Part shown: positions 27,131 to 36,565 of the stretch, one piece after another
Position numbering within the stretch: the stretch's first letter is position 1
Layout: each line of letters starts with the position of its first letter
Source of the DNA: Barnesiella viscericola DSM 18177
GTDB lineage: Bacteria; Bacteroidota; Bacteroidia; Bacteroidales; Barnesiellaceae
Assembly (NCBI RefSeq): GCF_000512915.1
Contig: NZ_CP007034.1
Location: 1,860,001-1,924,000, forward strand
Length of the DNA: 64,000 nt
Reading direction: 5' to 3'
The notes under the pieces: model-generated
Databases searched by the model: none
Told to the model about the DNA's origin: nothing
Seen by the model: only the letters and a program-made list of their open reading frames with translations
Position numbers and translations under genes: made by a program

Positions 27131-29119
27131 TTATGAGTAGTCCTCTTCCTGGCGAGGTTCTACCCGTATAATCCGTTCGAGTTGCTTACCTCGGTTGGCT
27201 ATAATCAGGGGTACACGTTCCACGACAACGGCCGACGTGTCCAACCCCAAAGAACTCGGCTCGTTGATACCGATTCGTCGAATGACCGAGAAGAGACTCA
27301 TCAGCAAATTCTGCTTACGGTCGCGTGAGTCCTCGGGATAGTAGATGTGGTGGATAATGATAAACCGGAAATCACCCGGTATGCCATTTTTGCGCAGAGA
27401 GGGGAAAGTGCTGGTCAATTCCATCTCACCTTCAGCCACCAGATCTTCCACGATTTGTCTCAGATAGAGGCTTACACGGGGCTCAATGCGGAACCCGATG
27501 CGAATCGTTATGCCGAAAAGTGTCCCTTTTATGAGCGGTGTAAAACTGTATTCGAGCGTGTCGGGCGTATCGACAAACTCCAGGTTGAGCAGCCAGTAAT
27601 GGTCGGCACGCTTAGGCTGCTTGTTGATAATCGAGTAGAGTATTTTGTCGTCGACATTGCCCTCGCTGTGTGTATGGTTCACATAAACCAGGTTGGAGGC
27701 ATACTTGGGTATACTCTCGTCGGCCTTTATGTCTGAAATGATTTTGTAGTAGTCGCTTAACCGTTTGGTCGACAGGTGTTTGCGGCGGATTCTTTGTGCT
27801 CCTATCCACACAAACATGATGAAGCAAAGCACACCGCCGATGAGCAAGGTGAACCAACCGCCGACGACAAACTTCGAGAGGTTGGCCAGGAGGAATATCC
27901 CCTCGATTACGCCATAAACGCCTAAAAACAGATAGACCACCCAACGGGGAGTCCCGTGCATGCGCAGGTAGAAGCCCAATAACAGAGTGGTCATGAGCAT
28001 GGTGATTGTAATCGCCAAGCCGTAGGCTGCTTCCATATGCGAGGAGTCCCGGAACAATAACACCGTGATTACTACACCTATGTACATGCACAGGTTGATA
28101 GTGGGTATATACAGTTGTCCCTTGATGTGGGTGGGGTGCTTGATGCGCATACGGGGCCAGAATTTCAAGTTCATGGCTTCGCTCAGTATCGAGAAAGAAC
28201 CGCTGATAAGGGCCTGGCTGGCCACGATGGCCGCTCCCGTAGCCATGACAATGGCAAACAGCAGCATGCCGTTGGGCACGATGGCATAAAACGGATTGCA
28301 CTCTTGCACCGCCTCGTCGAGATGGGTCAGCACCCATGCGCCTTGCCCCAGATAGTTGAGGATAAGCATTGCCTTCACGAAAATCCAGCTGATGGTAATG
28401 TTGCCCCGGCCGCAGTGTCCCAAATCGGAATAAAGAGCTTCGGCTCCCGTAGTACAGAGGAATACGGCTCCCAGAATCAAGAACCAACAGGGCGACTCGG
28501 TCAGCAACCAAATGGCATAATAGGGATTGAAAGCCTTGAATACCTGGGGATAGGAGATAAGCCCGACGATGCCCAATCCCCCCAGCAGTAAGAACCAAAG
28601 GAACATGAATGTCCCGAACGAGCGGCCTATGTATTCGGTTCCGAACTGCTGGACAAAGAAGATAATGGTGATGATGACGATTACTACGGGAATCACCGGC
28701 AAGTCGGGACTGATGCCTTCCAGACCTTCGATGGCTGTTGTCACGGTGATGGCGGGGGTAATGATGCCGTCGGCCAACAAGGTACTTGCCCCGATGATGG
28801 CAATGGCATAAATCCACTTTCGCCGATGTTTGCGCAACAGGGCATAAAGAGCCAGAATCCCGCCCTCGCCGTTGTTGTCGGCTCTGAGAGCGATGAGCAC
28901 ATATTTTATGGTCGTTTGTAGGGTCAGTGTCCAGATGATGCACGACAAGGCACCCAGTATGTAATTTTCGTTAAGGGTTTCACCTGTGTGTATAATGGCT
29001 TTCATCACATAGAGCGGAGAGGTCCCGATGTCGCCGAATACGATACCCAATGAGATGAAGAAGCCGGCAAGCCCTATCCTTCCTATGCTTGTTGCGCTTT
29101 CTTGTGATAGCTTGGTCAT
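27131..29119 (-). CDS. kup: Low-affinity potassium uptake protein Kup
   Basis: A 662-residue KUP/HAK/KT-family potassium transporter. The N-terminal GIVFGDIGTSPLYVMKAI is the signature, followed by GEGGILALYALLR. About twelve membrane segments fill residues 15-460 and a hydrophilic C-terminal domain of about 200 residues follows. It probably runs as a K+/H+ symporter. A -7-like box is close upstream; no c-di-AMP or other riboswitch consensus was recognised in the short leader. Confidence 0.95.
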   Translation of the reverse strand: MTKLSQESATSIGRIGLAGFFISLGIVFGDIGTSPLYVMKAIIHTGETLNENYILGALSCIIWTLTLQTTIKYVLIALRADNNGEGGILALYALLRKHRRKWIYAIAIIGASTLLADGIITPAITVTTAIEGLEGISPDLPVIPVVIVIITIIFFVQQFGTEYIGRSFGTFMFLWFLLLGGLGIVGLISYPQVFKAFNPYYAIWLLTESPCWFLILGAVFLCTTGAEALYSDLGHCGRGNITISWIFVKAMLILNYLGQGAWVLTHLDEAVQECNPFYAIVPNGMLLFAIVMATGAAIVASQALISGSFSILSEAMNLKFWPRMRIKHPTHIKGQLYIPTINLCMYIGVVITVLLFRDSSHMEAAYGLAITITMLMTTLLLGFYLRMHGTPRWVVYLFLGVYGVIEGIFLLANLSKFVVGGWFTLLIGGVLCFIMFVWIGAQRIRRKHLSTKRLSDYYKIISDIKADESIPKYASNLVYVNHTHSEGNVDDKILYSIINKQPKRADHYWLLNLEFVDTPDTLEYSFTPLIKGTLFGITIRIGFRIEPRVSLYLRQIVEDLVAEGEMELTSTFPSLRKNGIPGDFRFIIIHHIYYPEDSRDRKQNLLMSLFSVIRRIGINEPSSLGLDTSAVVVERVPLIIANRGKQLERIIRVEPRQEEDYS

Positions 29120-29170
29120 GAAATATTGTTTTTTGTGCTCTTATGAGTGGAGCGGATTTTCCATCGGCTG

Positions 29171-29178
29171 CAAATATA
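29171..29178 (-). promoter_or_regulatory. Candidate -7 box for kup
   Basis: The minus strand reads TATATTTG. It lies 52 bases before the kup ATG. No -33 TTTG at the normal distance was seen. Confidence 0.5.
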
Positions 29179-29230
29179 AATCAAATTTATGATAGCATAC
29201 CGCCTTTCCTGTTTTTTTATCCCAGGGGGG

Positions 29231-29407
29231 CTACCTGACTATCGTTGCTTCTCGGGAGGCAAATATGTCGGAGGCAACGATCCCGGCTGTTATCTCTTCT
29301 ACGGCCTCTCGACCGATGCTCTTGCAGCCGGTACCTGTCTGATCCTTCTCGAAGGCGCGGCTCAGAAGGGTCTGCTCATTATCTTTATCTGTTAAGTATT
29401 TTATCAT
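29231..29407 (-). CDS. Possible 58-residue small protein upstream of kup
   Basis: A minus-strand ORF of 58 codons that begins with MIKYLTDKDNEQTLLSRAF and ends before the kup promoter. Its composition, with many Lys, Glu, Asp and Thr and a helical middle (REAVEEITAGIVASDIF), looks like a real soluble protein. The opposite-strand ORF in the same DNA is Cys/Gly/Leu-rich and looks like a shadow. A TATGTTTG box (29454-29447) stands upstream. No family is recognised. It could also be a decayed fragment. Confidence 0.4.
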   Translation of the reverse strand: MIKYLTDKDNEQTLLSRAFEKDQTGTGCKSIGREAVEEITAGIVASDIFASREATIVR

Positions 29408-29477
29408 GTAGTAACCATCTTCCCCCTTTTCTTTTTAATTTTTCAACAAACATACCTTCCAAACCATAAAAAAGAGT

Positions 29478-29485
29478 TAATTTTG
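29478..29485 (+). promoter_or_regulatory. Candidate -7 box for the SulP gene
   Basis: TAATTTTG fits TAnnTTTG. It implies a leader of about 140 bases before 29632; that leader (29490-29631) shows GC-rich inverted pieces (GGCCGGGT, GCCGGTCG) but no class I know. Confidence 0.45.
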
Positions 29486-29631
29486 CCGCTGTTTTTCCCG
29501 GCCGGGTCCGATGCCCGATTCTCCTCAGTACGGTACACTTGCTGCCGGTCGGGTTTTGTGGGGCGAATGCTCCCTGTGGAGAGAGGTAATAAAAGGTTAA
29601 TATATAATAGGTATTACAGGTAAAGCAAAAG

Positions 29632-31317
29632 ATGAAAAGCAGATTGGATTTTCACCCGAAATTCGTGGCTTCGTTGGCCAGCTATTCCAAAGAGAGATTT
29701 CTGAAAGACCTGATGGCCGGTATCATTGTGGGTATCGTGGCATTGCCCTTGGCCATCGCATTTGGTATCGCCTCGGGGGTATCGCCCGAGAAGGGTCTCA
29801 TCACCGCAATCATAGGCGGGTTTATCGTCTCGTTTCTGGGCGGTAACAGTGTGCAGATAGGCGGCCCCACGGGAGCCTTTATCGTCATTGTCTACGGCAT
29901 CATACAGGCCTACGGACTCGAAGGACTGGCCATCGCCACCTTCATGGCAGGGCTGATTCTGGTACTCATGGGCTGCTTCCGGTTGGGTACCATCATCAAG
30001 TTCATACCCTATCCCATCGTGGTGGGCTTCACCAGCGGTATCGCTCTCACTATTTTCGCTACGCAGATAAAAGACCTGCTGGGGCTCACGATGGAGAGTG
30101 TGCCGGCCGATTTCATCTCCAAGTGGATTGCCTACTTTCAGCACATCGAAACCACCAACTTCTGGTCGTTGGGCATCGGGGTACTCAGTATTCTCATCAT
30201 CGCCTATACCCCGCGCATCTCCAACAAGATACCGGGGTCGCTCATGGCCATTATTTTCATGACGGTGCTGGTCTATTTCCTGCGCCGCTTCTGGGGCATC
30301 GAGGGTATCGAGACGATAGGCGATCGCTTCAACATCAGCAGCGAGGTACCCCAGCCGCAGTCGCTCAATATCAACATGGATACCATCAACCAGCTGCTCT
30401 CCCCGGCCTTTACCATTGCCGTGCTGGGAGCCATTGAGTCGTTGCTCTCGGCTACCGTGGCCGACGGTGTGACCGGCGACAAGACCAACTCGAACACCGA
30501 GCTGATTGCCCAGGGAGCCGCCAATATCGTGGTGCCTTTCTTCGGGGGTATTCCTGTGACCGGGGCCATTGCCCGCACCATGACCAACATCAACAACGGC
30601 GGCCGCACCCCTGTGGCCGGTATGATACATGCCGTGGTACTGCTGCTGATATTCCTCTTCCTCATGCCGCTTATCCGGCTCGTCCCCATGTCGTGCCTGG
30701 CCGGCGTGCTGATAGTCGTTTCGTATAACATGAGCGGTTGGCGCACAGTGCGTTCGCTGTTGAAGAATCCCAAGTCCGACGTATCGGTGCTCATCATCAC
30801 CTTCCTGCTCACCGTTGTCTTCAACCTCACGATTGCCATCGAGATCGGTCTGTTGCTGGCCGTGGTGCTCTTCCTGCGCCGAATGACCGAGACGACGAAA
30901 ATCTCGGTGTTCCACGACGAGCTCGACATTGCCCATGGCACCGAGTCGAACCAGCACGAGGTGTTGAAAGTGGCCAAAGGGGTAGAGGTGTACGAAATCG
31001 AAGGCCCCTTCTTCTTCGGCATTGCCACCAAGTTCGACGAGCTGATGCGCAGCATGGCCGACCGTCCGCTGGTACGCATCATTCGCATGCGTCGGGTTCC
31101 CTTCATCGATTCCACGGCTCTGCACAACCTTGAAATATTGATTACCTCGTCGCAGAAGGAGAAGATTCACGTGATTCTTTCGGGTGTCAATCCTCACGTG
31201 CATGAGACGCTCAAAAAGGCCAATATCGACCGTCTTATCGGCGACGACCACATCTGCGACCACATTACCAAGGCCGTGGCCAAGGCCAACGAGTTCGTGG
31301 CCGAAATGCAGAAATAG
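29632..31317 (+). CDS. SulP-family anion transporter with STAS domain
   Basis: A 561-residue SLC26/SulP transporter. About twelve membrane segments occupy residues 25-430, including the GIVALPLAIAFGIASGVSPEKGL family motif and GGIPVTGAIARTMTNINNGGRTP. A C-terminal STAS domain (about 440-555, RMRRVPFIDSTALHNLE) follows. Family members carry sulfate, bicarbonate or other anions. No sulfate-assimilation genes are nearby, so the substrate is open. It sits alone on the plus strand between kup and cysS. Confidence 0.93.
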   Translation: MKSRLDFHPKFVASLASYSKERFLKDLMAGIIVGIVALPLAIAFGIASGVSPEKGLITAIIGGFIVSFLGGNSVQIGGPTGAFIVIVYGIIQAYGLEGLAIATFMAGLILVLMGCFRLGTIIKFIPYPIVVGFTSGIALTIFATQIKDLLGLTMESVPADFISKWIAYFQHIETTNFWSLGIGVLSILIIAYTPRISNKIPGSLMAIIFMTVLVYFLRRFWGIEGIETIGDRFNISSEVPQPQSLNINMDTINQLLSPAFTIAVLGAIESLLSATVADGVTGDKTNSNTELIAQGAANIVVPFFGGIPVTGAIARTMTNINNGGRTPVAGMIHAVVLLLIFLFLMPLIRLVPMSCLAGVLIVVSYNMSGWRTVRSLLKNPKSDVSVLIITFLLTVVFNLTIAIEIGLLLAVVLFLRRMTETTKISVFHDELDIAHGTESNQHEVLKVAKGVEVYEIEGPFFFGIATKFDELMRSMADRPLVRIIRMRRVPFIDSTALHNLEILITSSQKEKIHVILSGVNPHVHETLKKANIDRLIGDDHICDHITKAVAKANEFVAEMQK

Positions 31318-31332
31318 TAGGCGTATGGGGGT

Positions 31333-31358
31333 GGAGCGGCTTCGGTGTCGCTCCCCTC
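31333..31358 (+). terminator. First hairpin after the SulP gene
   Basis: GGAGCG (31333-31338) pairs with CGCTCC (31349-31354), followed by CCTCTTT. It lies 15 bases past the stop. Confidence 0.5.
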
Positions 31359-31380
31359 TTTCGCGACAACGCTATACAAA

Positions 31381-31413
31381 GAACGCCCGGGGCTACGGCC
31401 CCGGGCGTTCTTG
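31381..31413. terminator. Bidirectional terminator between SulP gene and cysS
   Basis: A perfect 13-bp stem, GAACGCCCGGGGC (31381-31393 with 31398-31410), with loop TACG. TTGTTC follows on the plus side. It serves the converging cysS operon too. Confidence 0.85.
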
Positions 31414-31433
31414 TTCTATCCGGTCGGGTGTGG

Positions 31434-32906
31434 TTATTTCAATTTCCACTCCACGCCCTCTTTGGTATCTTTGATTTCAAACCCGATTTCGGTCAACTTG
31501 TCGCGGATATAGTCCGAGGTAGTCCAGTCCTTGCGGGCCTTGGCCTCTTTGCGCACATCGAGCAGCAGGTCTACGGCTTTGTGGTAAGCCTCGTTGCCTT
31601 CGTCCGAAGCCTTGGCCTCCTCGCGAATGCCCATAATGTCGAACAGGAAGGTCGAGAAGGTCTCTTTCAGGTGAGCGATGTCGTCGGCCGTCAGCTTGGT
31701 CTCACCGGCGAGCGCCGTGTTGATGATTTTCACCGTCTCGAAGAGGTGCGAGATGACGATAGGCGTGCTCAGGTCGTCGTTCATGGCCTCGTAGCAATGT
31801 TCGCGAATCGCCTTGACATCGACCGTCGAGGTGTCGCTCGGCGTGATTTTGGCCAGGTTGTTCCACCCTTCGAGCATACGTTGCAGTGCCTTTTCCGAAG
31901 CTTGCAGCGCCTCGTTGCTGAAATCGACGGTGCTGCGGTAGTGGGCTTGCAGAATGAAGAAGCGTATGGTCATGGGCGAGTAGGCTTGTTGCAGCAACTT
32001 GTGGTTGCCGGTGAAGAACTCGTCGAGGGTGATGAAGTTGCCCAGCGACTTGCCCATCTTCTGCCCGTTGATGGTAATCATGTTGTTGTGCATCCAGTAG
32101 TGAACCGTCTCGTGTCCCTGGGCGGCTACTGACTGGGCTATCTCGCATTCGTGGTGGGGGAAGAGCAGGTCCATGCCGCCGCCGTGAATGTCGAACTCCT
32201 CGCCCAGATACTTGGTGCTCATCGTCGAGCATTCGAGGTGCCAGCCGGGGAATCCGTCGCTCCAAGGCGAGGGCCAGCGCATGATGTGCTCGGGGGAAGC
32301 CTTCTTCCACAGGGCAAAGTCGAAGCTGTTGTGCTTCTCGCTCTGTCCGTCGAGTTCGCGGGTGGTGTTGAGCAGGTCGTCGATGTTGCGGCCCGACAGC
32401 TTGCCGTAGTGGTGGTCCTTGTTGTATTTCACCACGTCGAAGTAGACCGAGCCGTTGCTCACGTAGGCGTAACCTGCGGCCAGAATCTTCTTGATGTATT
32501 CAATCTGTTCGATGATGTGTCCCGAGGCGTGCGGCTCGATGCTGGGAGGCAGCACGTTGAGTGCCTCCATTGCCTTGTGGTAGCGGTTGAGGTAGTATTG
32601 CACCACCTCCATGGGTTCGAGCGATTCGAGTCGGGCCTTCTTGGCGATTTTGTCCTCTCCCTCGTCGGCATCGTTTTCGAGGTGTCCCACATCGGTGATG
32701 TTGCGCACGTAGCGCACTTTATAGCCTTGGTGTTTGAGGTAACGGAACAGCACGTCGAAGGTGATGGCGGGACGGGCGTGTCCCAGGTGTGCGTCGCCAT
32801 AGACGGTGGGGCCGCACACATACATGCCCACATAAGGCGGGTTCAGTGGTTTGAACTCCTCCTTTTTGCGGTCGAGCGTATTGTAAATAAAAAACGGTTG
32901 TGTCAT
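31434..32906 (-). CDS. cysS: Cysteinyl-tRNA synthetase
   Basis: A 490-residue class I synthetase. The HIGH-type region is [19 protein letters not shown] near residues 29-47, with Cys as a zinc ligand. The second signature reads [11 protein letters not shown] instead of KMSKS, a variant that should still bind ATP. Zinc-site residues WHLECSTM and [13 protein letters not shown] are present. Length is typical. It is on the same strand as the Bax-inhibitor and argS genes and may be the end of that operon. Confidence 0.97.
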   Translation of the reverse strand: MTQPFFIYNTLDRKKEEFKPLNPPYVGMYVCGPTVYGDAHLGHARPAITFDVLFRYLKHQGYKVRYVRNITDVGHLENDADEGEDKIAKKARLESLEPMEVVQYYLNRYHKAMEALNVLPPSIEPHASGHIIEQIEYIKKILAAGYAYVSNGSVYFDVVKYNKDHHYGKLSGRNIDDLLNTTRELDGQSEKHNSFDFALWKKASPEHIMRWPSPWSDGFPGWHLECSTMSTKYLGEEFDIHGGGMDLLFPHHECEIAQSVAAQGHETVHYWMHNNMITINGQKMGKSLGNFITLDEFFTGNHKLLQQAYSPMTIRFFILQAHYRSTVDFSNEALQASEKALQRMLEGWNNLAKITPSDTSTVDVKAIREHCYEAMNDDLSTPIVISHLFETVKIINTALAGETKLTADDIAHLKETFSTFLFDIMGIREEAKASDEGNEAYHKAVDLLLDVRKEAKARKDWTTSDYIRDKLTEIGFEIKDTKEGVEWKLK

Positions 32907-32944
32907 ATTGCGTGTATTATACAGATGCTTGGGTCAGAAGCTCC

Positions 32945-33643
32945 TTAATCGTTGCTGCGGCCGAAGAAGCGGAGCAGATAGAGGAACAGGTTGATAAAGT
33001 CGAGATAGAGCGACAGGGCGCCTATCGTGGCCAGTTTGCCCATTTGCGAGGGTTCTACCTCGTAGGCGGCGTTCTTGATTTTCTGGGTATCCCAGGCGGT
33101 GAGGCCGATGAAGAGGGCCACGCCCACGAAGCTGATAATCCAGTCGAGGGTGCTGCTGGCTACGAAGATGTTGACTACCGTGGCGATGATGAGGCCGAAG
33201 AGCGCCATCATGCAGTAGCTGCCGAATTTGGTCATGTCGTTTTTGGTCACCAGACCATACACGGTCATCGCGCCGAACACACCGGCTGTAATGAAGAAGG
33301 TGTAGGCGATGGAGCCCAACTCATACACCACGAAAATTGACGAGAATACCACGCCGTTGAGTATGGCATAGAGGTAGAACAGCAGTACGGCCGTGGTCGA
33401 ACTGAGTTTGTGGAGCATGCCCGAAACGACAAATACCACGGCCAGTTCGGCGATAATAAGGCCGAAGAAGATGCCCCGGCTGCCCAAGATGGTGGCCAGC
33501 AGAGCAGGCGACGAGGCTACATACAGCGCTGTGAGGGCGGTCACCACGAGGGCGAAGAACATGCGCCCGTACACTTTGCGCATCACGGTCGACAGTACCG
33601 AAGTACCGGCTGTCGATTTATAAGAATCATACGAATTTTCCAT
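32945..33643 (-). CDS. Bax inhibitor-1/YccA-family membrane protein
   Basis: A 232-residue protein with about seven membrane segments and the BI-1 family pattern: VYGRMFFALVVTALTALYVA near the N-terminus, and SFVGVALFIGLTAWDTQKIKN with the conserved acidic residue in the pH-gating pair. Homologues act as calcium leak channels or as partners of the membrane protease FtsH. It lies between argS (30 bases) and cysS (38 bases). Confidence 0.92.
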   Translation of the reverse strand: MENSYDSYKSTAGTSVLSTVMRKVYGRMFFALVVTALTALYVASSPALLATILGSRGIFFGLIIAELAVVFVVSGMLHKLSSTTAVLLFYLYAILNGVVFSSIFVVYELGSIAYTFFITAGVFGAMTVYGLVTKNDMTKFGSYCMMALFGLIIATVVNIFVASSTLDWIISFVGVALFIGLTAWDTQKIKNAAYEVEPSQMGKLATIGALSLYLDFINLFLYLLRFFGRSND

Positions 33644-33673
33644 ATCTGTTTTGTTTTATGGGTTGTTTTGTTT

Positions 33674-35467
33674 TTACATGCGGTCGGGAACCTCGATACC
33701 GAGCAGCCCCATGCCGCTCTTGACGACTTTGGCGACGTTGGCCGAGAGCATCAGCCGGAAGGCCCGTACCGGGGCATTCTCCTCGCGCAGAATCGAATAG
33801 TCGTGGTAGAACTGGTTGTACTCCTTGGCCAGGTCGTACACGTAGTTGGCGATGAGCGAGGGGCTGTATATGCGACCCGCCTCGGCCACTACCGAGGGGA
33901 AGTCGGCCAGGTGTTGAATGAGCGAAATCTCTTTTTCGCTGGGAACCACGTGGCTGGTATCTTCGCGATGGTAGTCGATACCGGCCTCGGCAGCCTTGCG
34001 CATCACCGAGCAGATGCGGGCATAGGTGTACTGAATGAAGGGTCCCGTGTTCCCGTTGAAGTCGATCGACTCCTTGGGGTTGAAGGTCATGTTCTTGCGG
34101 GGGTCTACCTTCAAGATGAAATATTTCAGAGCACCCAGGCCCACGATGCGCGAAATCTCTTCGGCCTCTTCGGCGGTGCAGCCGTCGAGCTTGCCCAGTT
34201 CGGCCGAGGTCTCGCGGGCGGTGGCAATCATCTCGTCCATCAGGTCGTCGGCATCGACCACTGTGCCCTCGCGCGATTTCATCTTGCCCTCGGGCAGTTC
34301 CACCATACCGTAGGAGAAGTGCACGAGGTCCTTGCCCCACTTGAAGCCGAGACGGTCGAGCAGTATGGAGAGAACCTGGAAATGGTAGTTTTGTTCATTT
34401 CCCACCACATAAATCATCTTGTCGATGGGGTAGTCGTTGAACCGCTGTTGGGCCGTACCGATGTCCTGCGTCATATAGACCGAGGTGCCGTCGCTGCGCA
34501 GCAGCAACTTCTGGTCGAGCCCTTCGGCCGTGAGGTCGGCCCATACCGAACCGTCCTCCTTGCGGAACATGAGACCCTTTTCGAGCCCTTCGAGAACCTT
34601 CTTCTTCCCGTCGAGGTAGGTCTGCGACTCGTAGTAGATCTTGTCGAAGTCGACACCCAGCCGACGGTAGGTCTCGTCGAAACCGGCGTATACCCAGTTG
34701 TTCATCATCTCCCACACTCTACGCACCTCGGAATCGCCGGCCTCCCACTTGCGCAGCATCTCGCGAGCCTCCTGCATGAGGGGTGATGCGGCCTCGGCCT
34801 CCTCGGGAGTCATACCCTTGGCTTCCAGCTCCTTCAACTCCTGTTTGTAGTGCTTGTCGAAGAGCACGTAGAAATCGCCGATGAGGTGGTCACCCTTCTT
34901 GCCGGCCTTTTCGGGGGTGATACCGTTGCCCCACTTCTCCCAAGCCAGCATCGACTTGCAGATGTGGATACCGCGGTCGTTCACGATGTTGGTCTTCACC
35001 ACCCGGTTACCGTTGGCTTGCAGAATCTTCGAGAGGCTGTACCCCAGCAGGTTGTTGCGCACGTGACCCAGGTGCAGCGGTTTGTTGGTGTTGGGCGAGG
35101 AGTACTCGACCATGATGAGCGGAGCATCGGGTGCCGCTTCGCGGATACCGAAATGCGCCTCGTCGTCGATGTGGTGAAGCACATTGCTCCAAAACTCCGG
35201 AGCAATCACCAGGTTGAGGAATCCTTTGATCACGTTGAACGAAGCCACGGCCGGTTCATGCTCCTTCAAGTATTCGCCAATCTCCTGGGCCGTAGCCTCA
35301 GGAGCCTTGTGCGAGGCTTTCAGGAAGGGGAACACGACGAGCGTGAGGTTGCCTTCAAACTCTTTTTTGGTCTTTTGGGGCGTAGTGGTCCCGGGGGCCG
35401 CGTCGACTCCGTACAAGGCTTTCACAGCCTGGGCGGCGGCATCGGATATGATTTGTTCTACTTTCAT
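33674..35467 (-). CDS. argS: Arginyl-tRNA synthetase
   Basis: A 597-residue class I synthetase. It has the N-terminal additional domain of ArgS, then VEYSSPNTNKPLHLGHVRNNLLG (HLGH signature), KMSKS-like KMKSREGTVVDADDLMDEM, and a DALR anticodon-binding C-terminus ending VPDRM. Length is normal. It has a strong promoter at 35497-35528 and starts the argS-BI-1-cysS set. The lysO pair is upstream on the same strand but separated by a terminator. Confidence 0.97.
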   Translation of the reverse strand: MKVEQIISDAAAQAVKALYGVDAAPGTTTPQKTKKEFEGNLTLVVFPFLKASHKAPEATAQEIGEYLKEHEPAVASFNVIKGFLNLVIAPEFWSNVLHHIDDEAHFGIREAAPDAPLIMVEYSSPNTNKPLHLGHVRNNLLGYSLSKILQANGNRVVKTNIVNDRGIHICKSMLAWEKWGNGITPEKAGKKGDHLIGDFYVLFDKHYKQELKELEAKGMTPEEAEAASPLMQEAREMLRKWEAGDSEVRRVWEMMNNWVYAGFDETYRRLGVDFDKIYYESQTYLDGKKKVLEGLEKGLMFRKEDGSVWADLTAEGLDQKLLLRSDGTSVYMTQDIGTAQQRFNDYPIDKMIYVVGNEQNYHFQVLSILLDRLGFKWGKDLVHFSYGMVELPEGKMKSREGTVVDADDLMDEMIATARETSAELGKLDGCTAEEAEEISRIVGLGALKYFILKVDPRKNMTFNPKESIDFNGNTGPFIQYTYARICSVMRKAAEAGIDYHREDTSHVVPSEKEISLIQHLADFPSVVAEAGRIYSPSLIANYVYDLAKEYNQFYHDYSILREENAPVRAFRLMLSANVAKVVKSGMGLLGIEVPDRM

Positions 35468-35496
35468 GTCTCTACTTTATTTAAATATATGGGGTA

Positions 35497-35528
35497 CAAA
35501 GATAATGAAAGGTGAGCGCAGAGGCAAA
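35497..35528 (-). promoter_or_regulatory. Promoter of argS
   Basis: On the minus strand: TTTG (35528-35525), 20 bases, TATCTTTG (35504-35497). Both boxes and spacing match the consensus exactly. The start codon is 30 bases downstream. Confidence 0.8.
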
Positions 35529-35582
35529 AAGAAAACCAAGTTTTCTGTTTTGACTGTGCCGAACCGCCTCTTTTCTTCTGAA

Positions 35583-35620
35583 AAGACTAAAAATTCCCCT
35601 TGCCCATCGGGCGAGGGGAT
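35583..35620 (-). terminator. Terminator of the lysO pair
   Basis: On the minus strand TCCCCTCGCCC pairs with GGGCAAGGGGA (35619-35608 with 35605-35595; one mismatch), then AATTTTTAGTCTTTT. It separates lysO from argS. Confidence 0.8.
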
Positions 35621-35663
35621 ATGGGGAGGAAGAGTCGCGGTAAAACAGAGTTGTGTGGCACCC

Positions 35664-36290
35664 TTAACAGAAGGCATTGATGAGAATCGGCACGCTCACT
35701 TCGAGGACGATACCATGCAGAATGGCAATGGGAATGAGCTCCTCGCCCCGTGACGAGTTGCGCACAATCATGGGCAGACACACGTCCATCGAGTTGATGC
35801 CGGCCACCGATATGGGTACCAGCCGTCCACCCAGACGGGCCAAAGCCGGTGTGCCGAAGAGTGCAATCATCTCGCGAATGACATTGGCGAGCAGGGCCAC
35901 CGTAGCCAGTTCGGTGGCACCCTGTACCCCCAGGGTGGTACTTTTGAGGTCGGCAATCAGAACCGACGACAGCGAATAGTAGCCAAACCCGCTACCCACG
36001 AGCAGGCAGTCGCTGAGGTTGCGCCCGTGCAGCAGCAATACCCCTATGGCCGAGAAGAGCAGCGTACCGGCAATGGTAAACAGCGGCAGCAGCGACATGC
36101 GGGGGTTGAGCGAGCGGGCAATCTGGCGCAGGTCGGTACCGGCTCCCAGACTGATGCCCACTTGCAGAATGAGCAGCGAGAGGATAATCATGGGCAGGTC
36201 GTGACCGTGCAACCACTCGGGAGCCTGTTGCGAGAGTCCCAGTCCGATACCGGCTATAAAGCAGAACAGAATGAGCAGATTCTCTTTCAT
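35664..36290 (-). CDS. lysO: LysO-family exporter, large subunit (C-terminal part)
   Basis: A 208-residue membrane protein with six to seven hydrophobic segments, matching the C-terminal two thirds of the lysine exporter LysO (YbjE, about 300 residues in E. coli). Motifs are LQVGISLGAGTDLRQIARSLNP, GSGFGYYSLSSVLIADL and the charged LLANVIREMIALFGTP. In Bacteroidota LysO is often encoded as two ORFs, and the ATGA overlap with the 36287-36565 ORF shows both are made. It would export lysine or toxic analogues. A long structured leader lies ahead of the pair. Confidence 0.85.
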   Translation of the reverse strand: MKENLLILFCFIAGIGLGLSQQAPEWLHGHDLPMIILSLLILQVGISLGAGTDLRQIARSLNPRMSLLPLFTIAGTLLFSAIGVLLLHGRNLSDCLLVGSGFGYYSLSSVLIADLKSTTLGVQGATELATVALLANVIREMIALFGTPALARLGGRLVPISVAGINSMDVCLPMIVRNSSRGEELIPIAILHGIVLEVSVPILINAFC

Positions 36291-36565
36291 GACTTGCCTC
36301 CTTTCCTGAAAAAGAGCCGTTGAGCCAGTCGGGCAGCCACGATGCTGCCGGTCACACCGAGGGCGGCGATGACCATGGCCTGCCAGCCGAAGTTATAGAG
36401 ATTGTCGATGAGGTCGCGGTTGGAACCTATCGAGATACCAAATACAAACAGCAGGAGACAAACGGTAGCCTGAATGCTCCATTTGGTCACCTTCACGCAG
36501 GAGCGACCCCGCAGAAGTATGCCTGCGCCTATTCCTATCACGAGCAGAATGAGAATGCGTAACAT
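36287..36565 (-). CDS. LysO-family exporter, small subunit (N-terminal part)
   Basis: A 92-residue protein with three hydrophobic segments (LRILILLVIGIGAGILL, ATVCLLLFVFGISIG, AMVIAALGVTGSIVAARL). It corresponds to the N-terminal third of LysO, with the FGISIG motif mirrored by VGISLG in the partner. The reading frames overlap by four bases, so expression is coupled. This is a natural split, not a frameshift error: each half has its own sound start and stop. Confidence 0.82.
   Translation of the reverse strand: MLRILILLVIGIGAGILLRGRSCVKVTKWSIQATVCLLLFVFGISIGSNRDLIDNLYNFGWQAMVIAALGVTGSIVAARLAQRLFFRKGGKS

Noticed and set aside
29120-29230. c-di-AMP (ydaO) riboswitch controlling kup
   Set aside because: The expected conserved segments are not in the short leader, although potassium transporters are common targets of that class.
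29189-29395. A plus-strand 68-codon ORF before the SulP gene
   Set aside because: Cys/Gly/Leu-rich and poor in charged residues; the opposite strand has the more protein-like reading.
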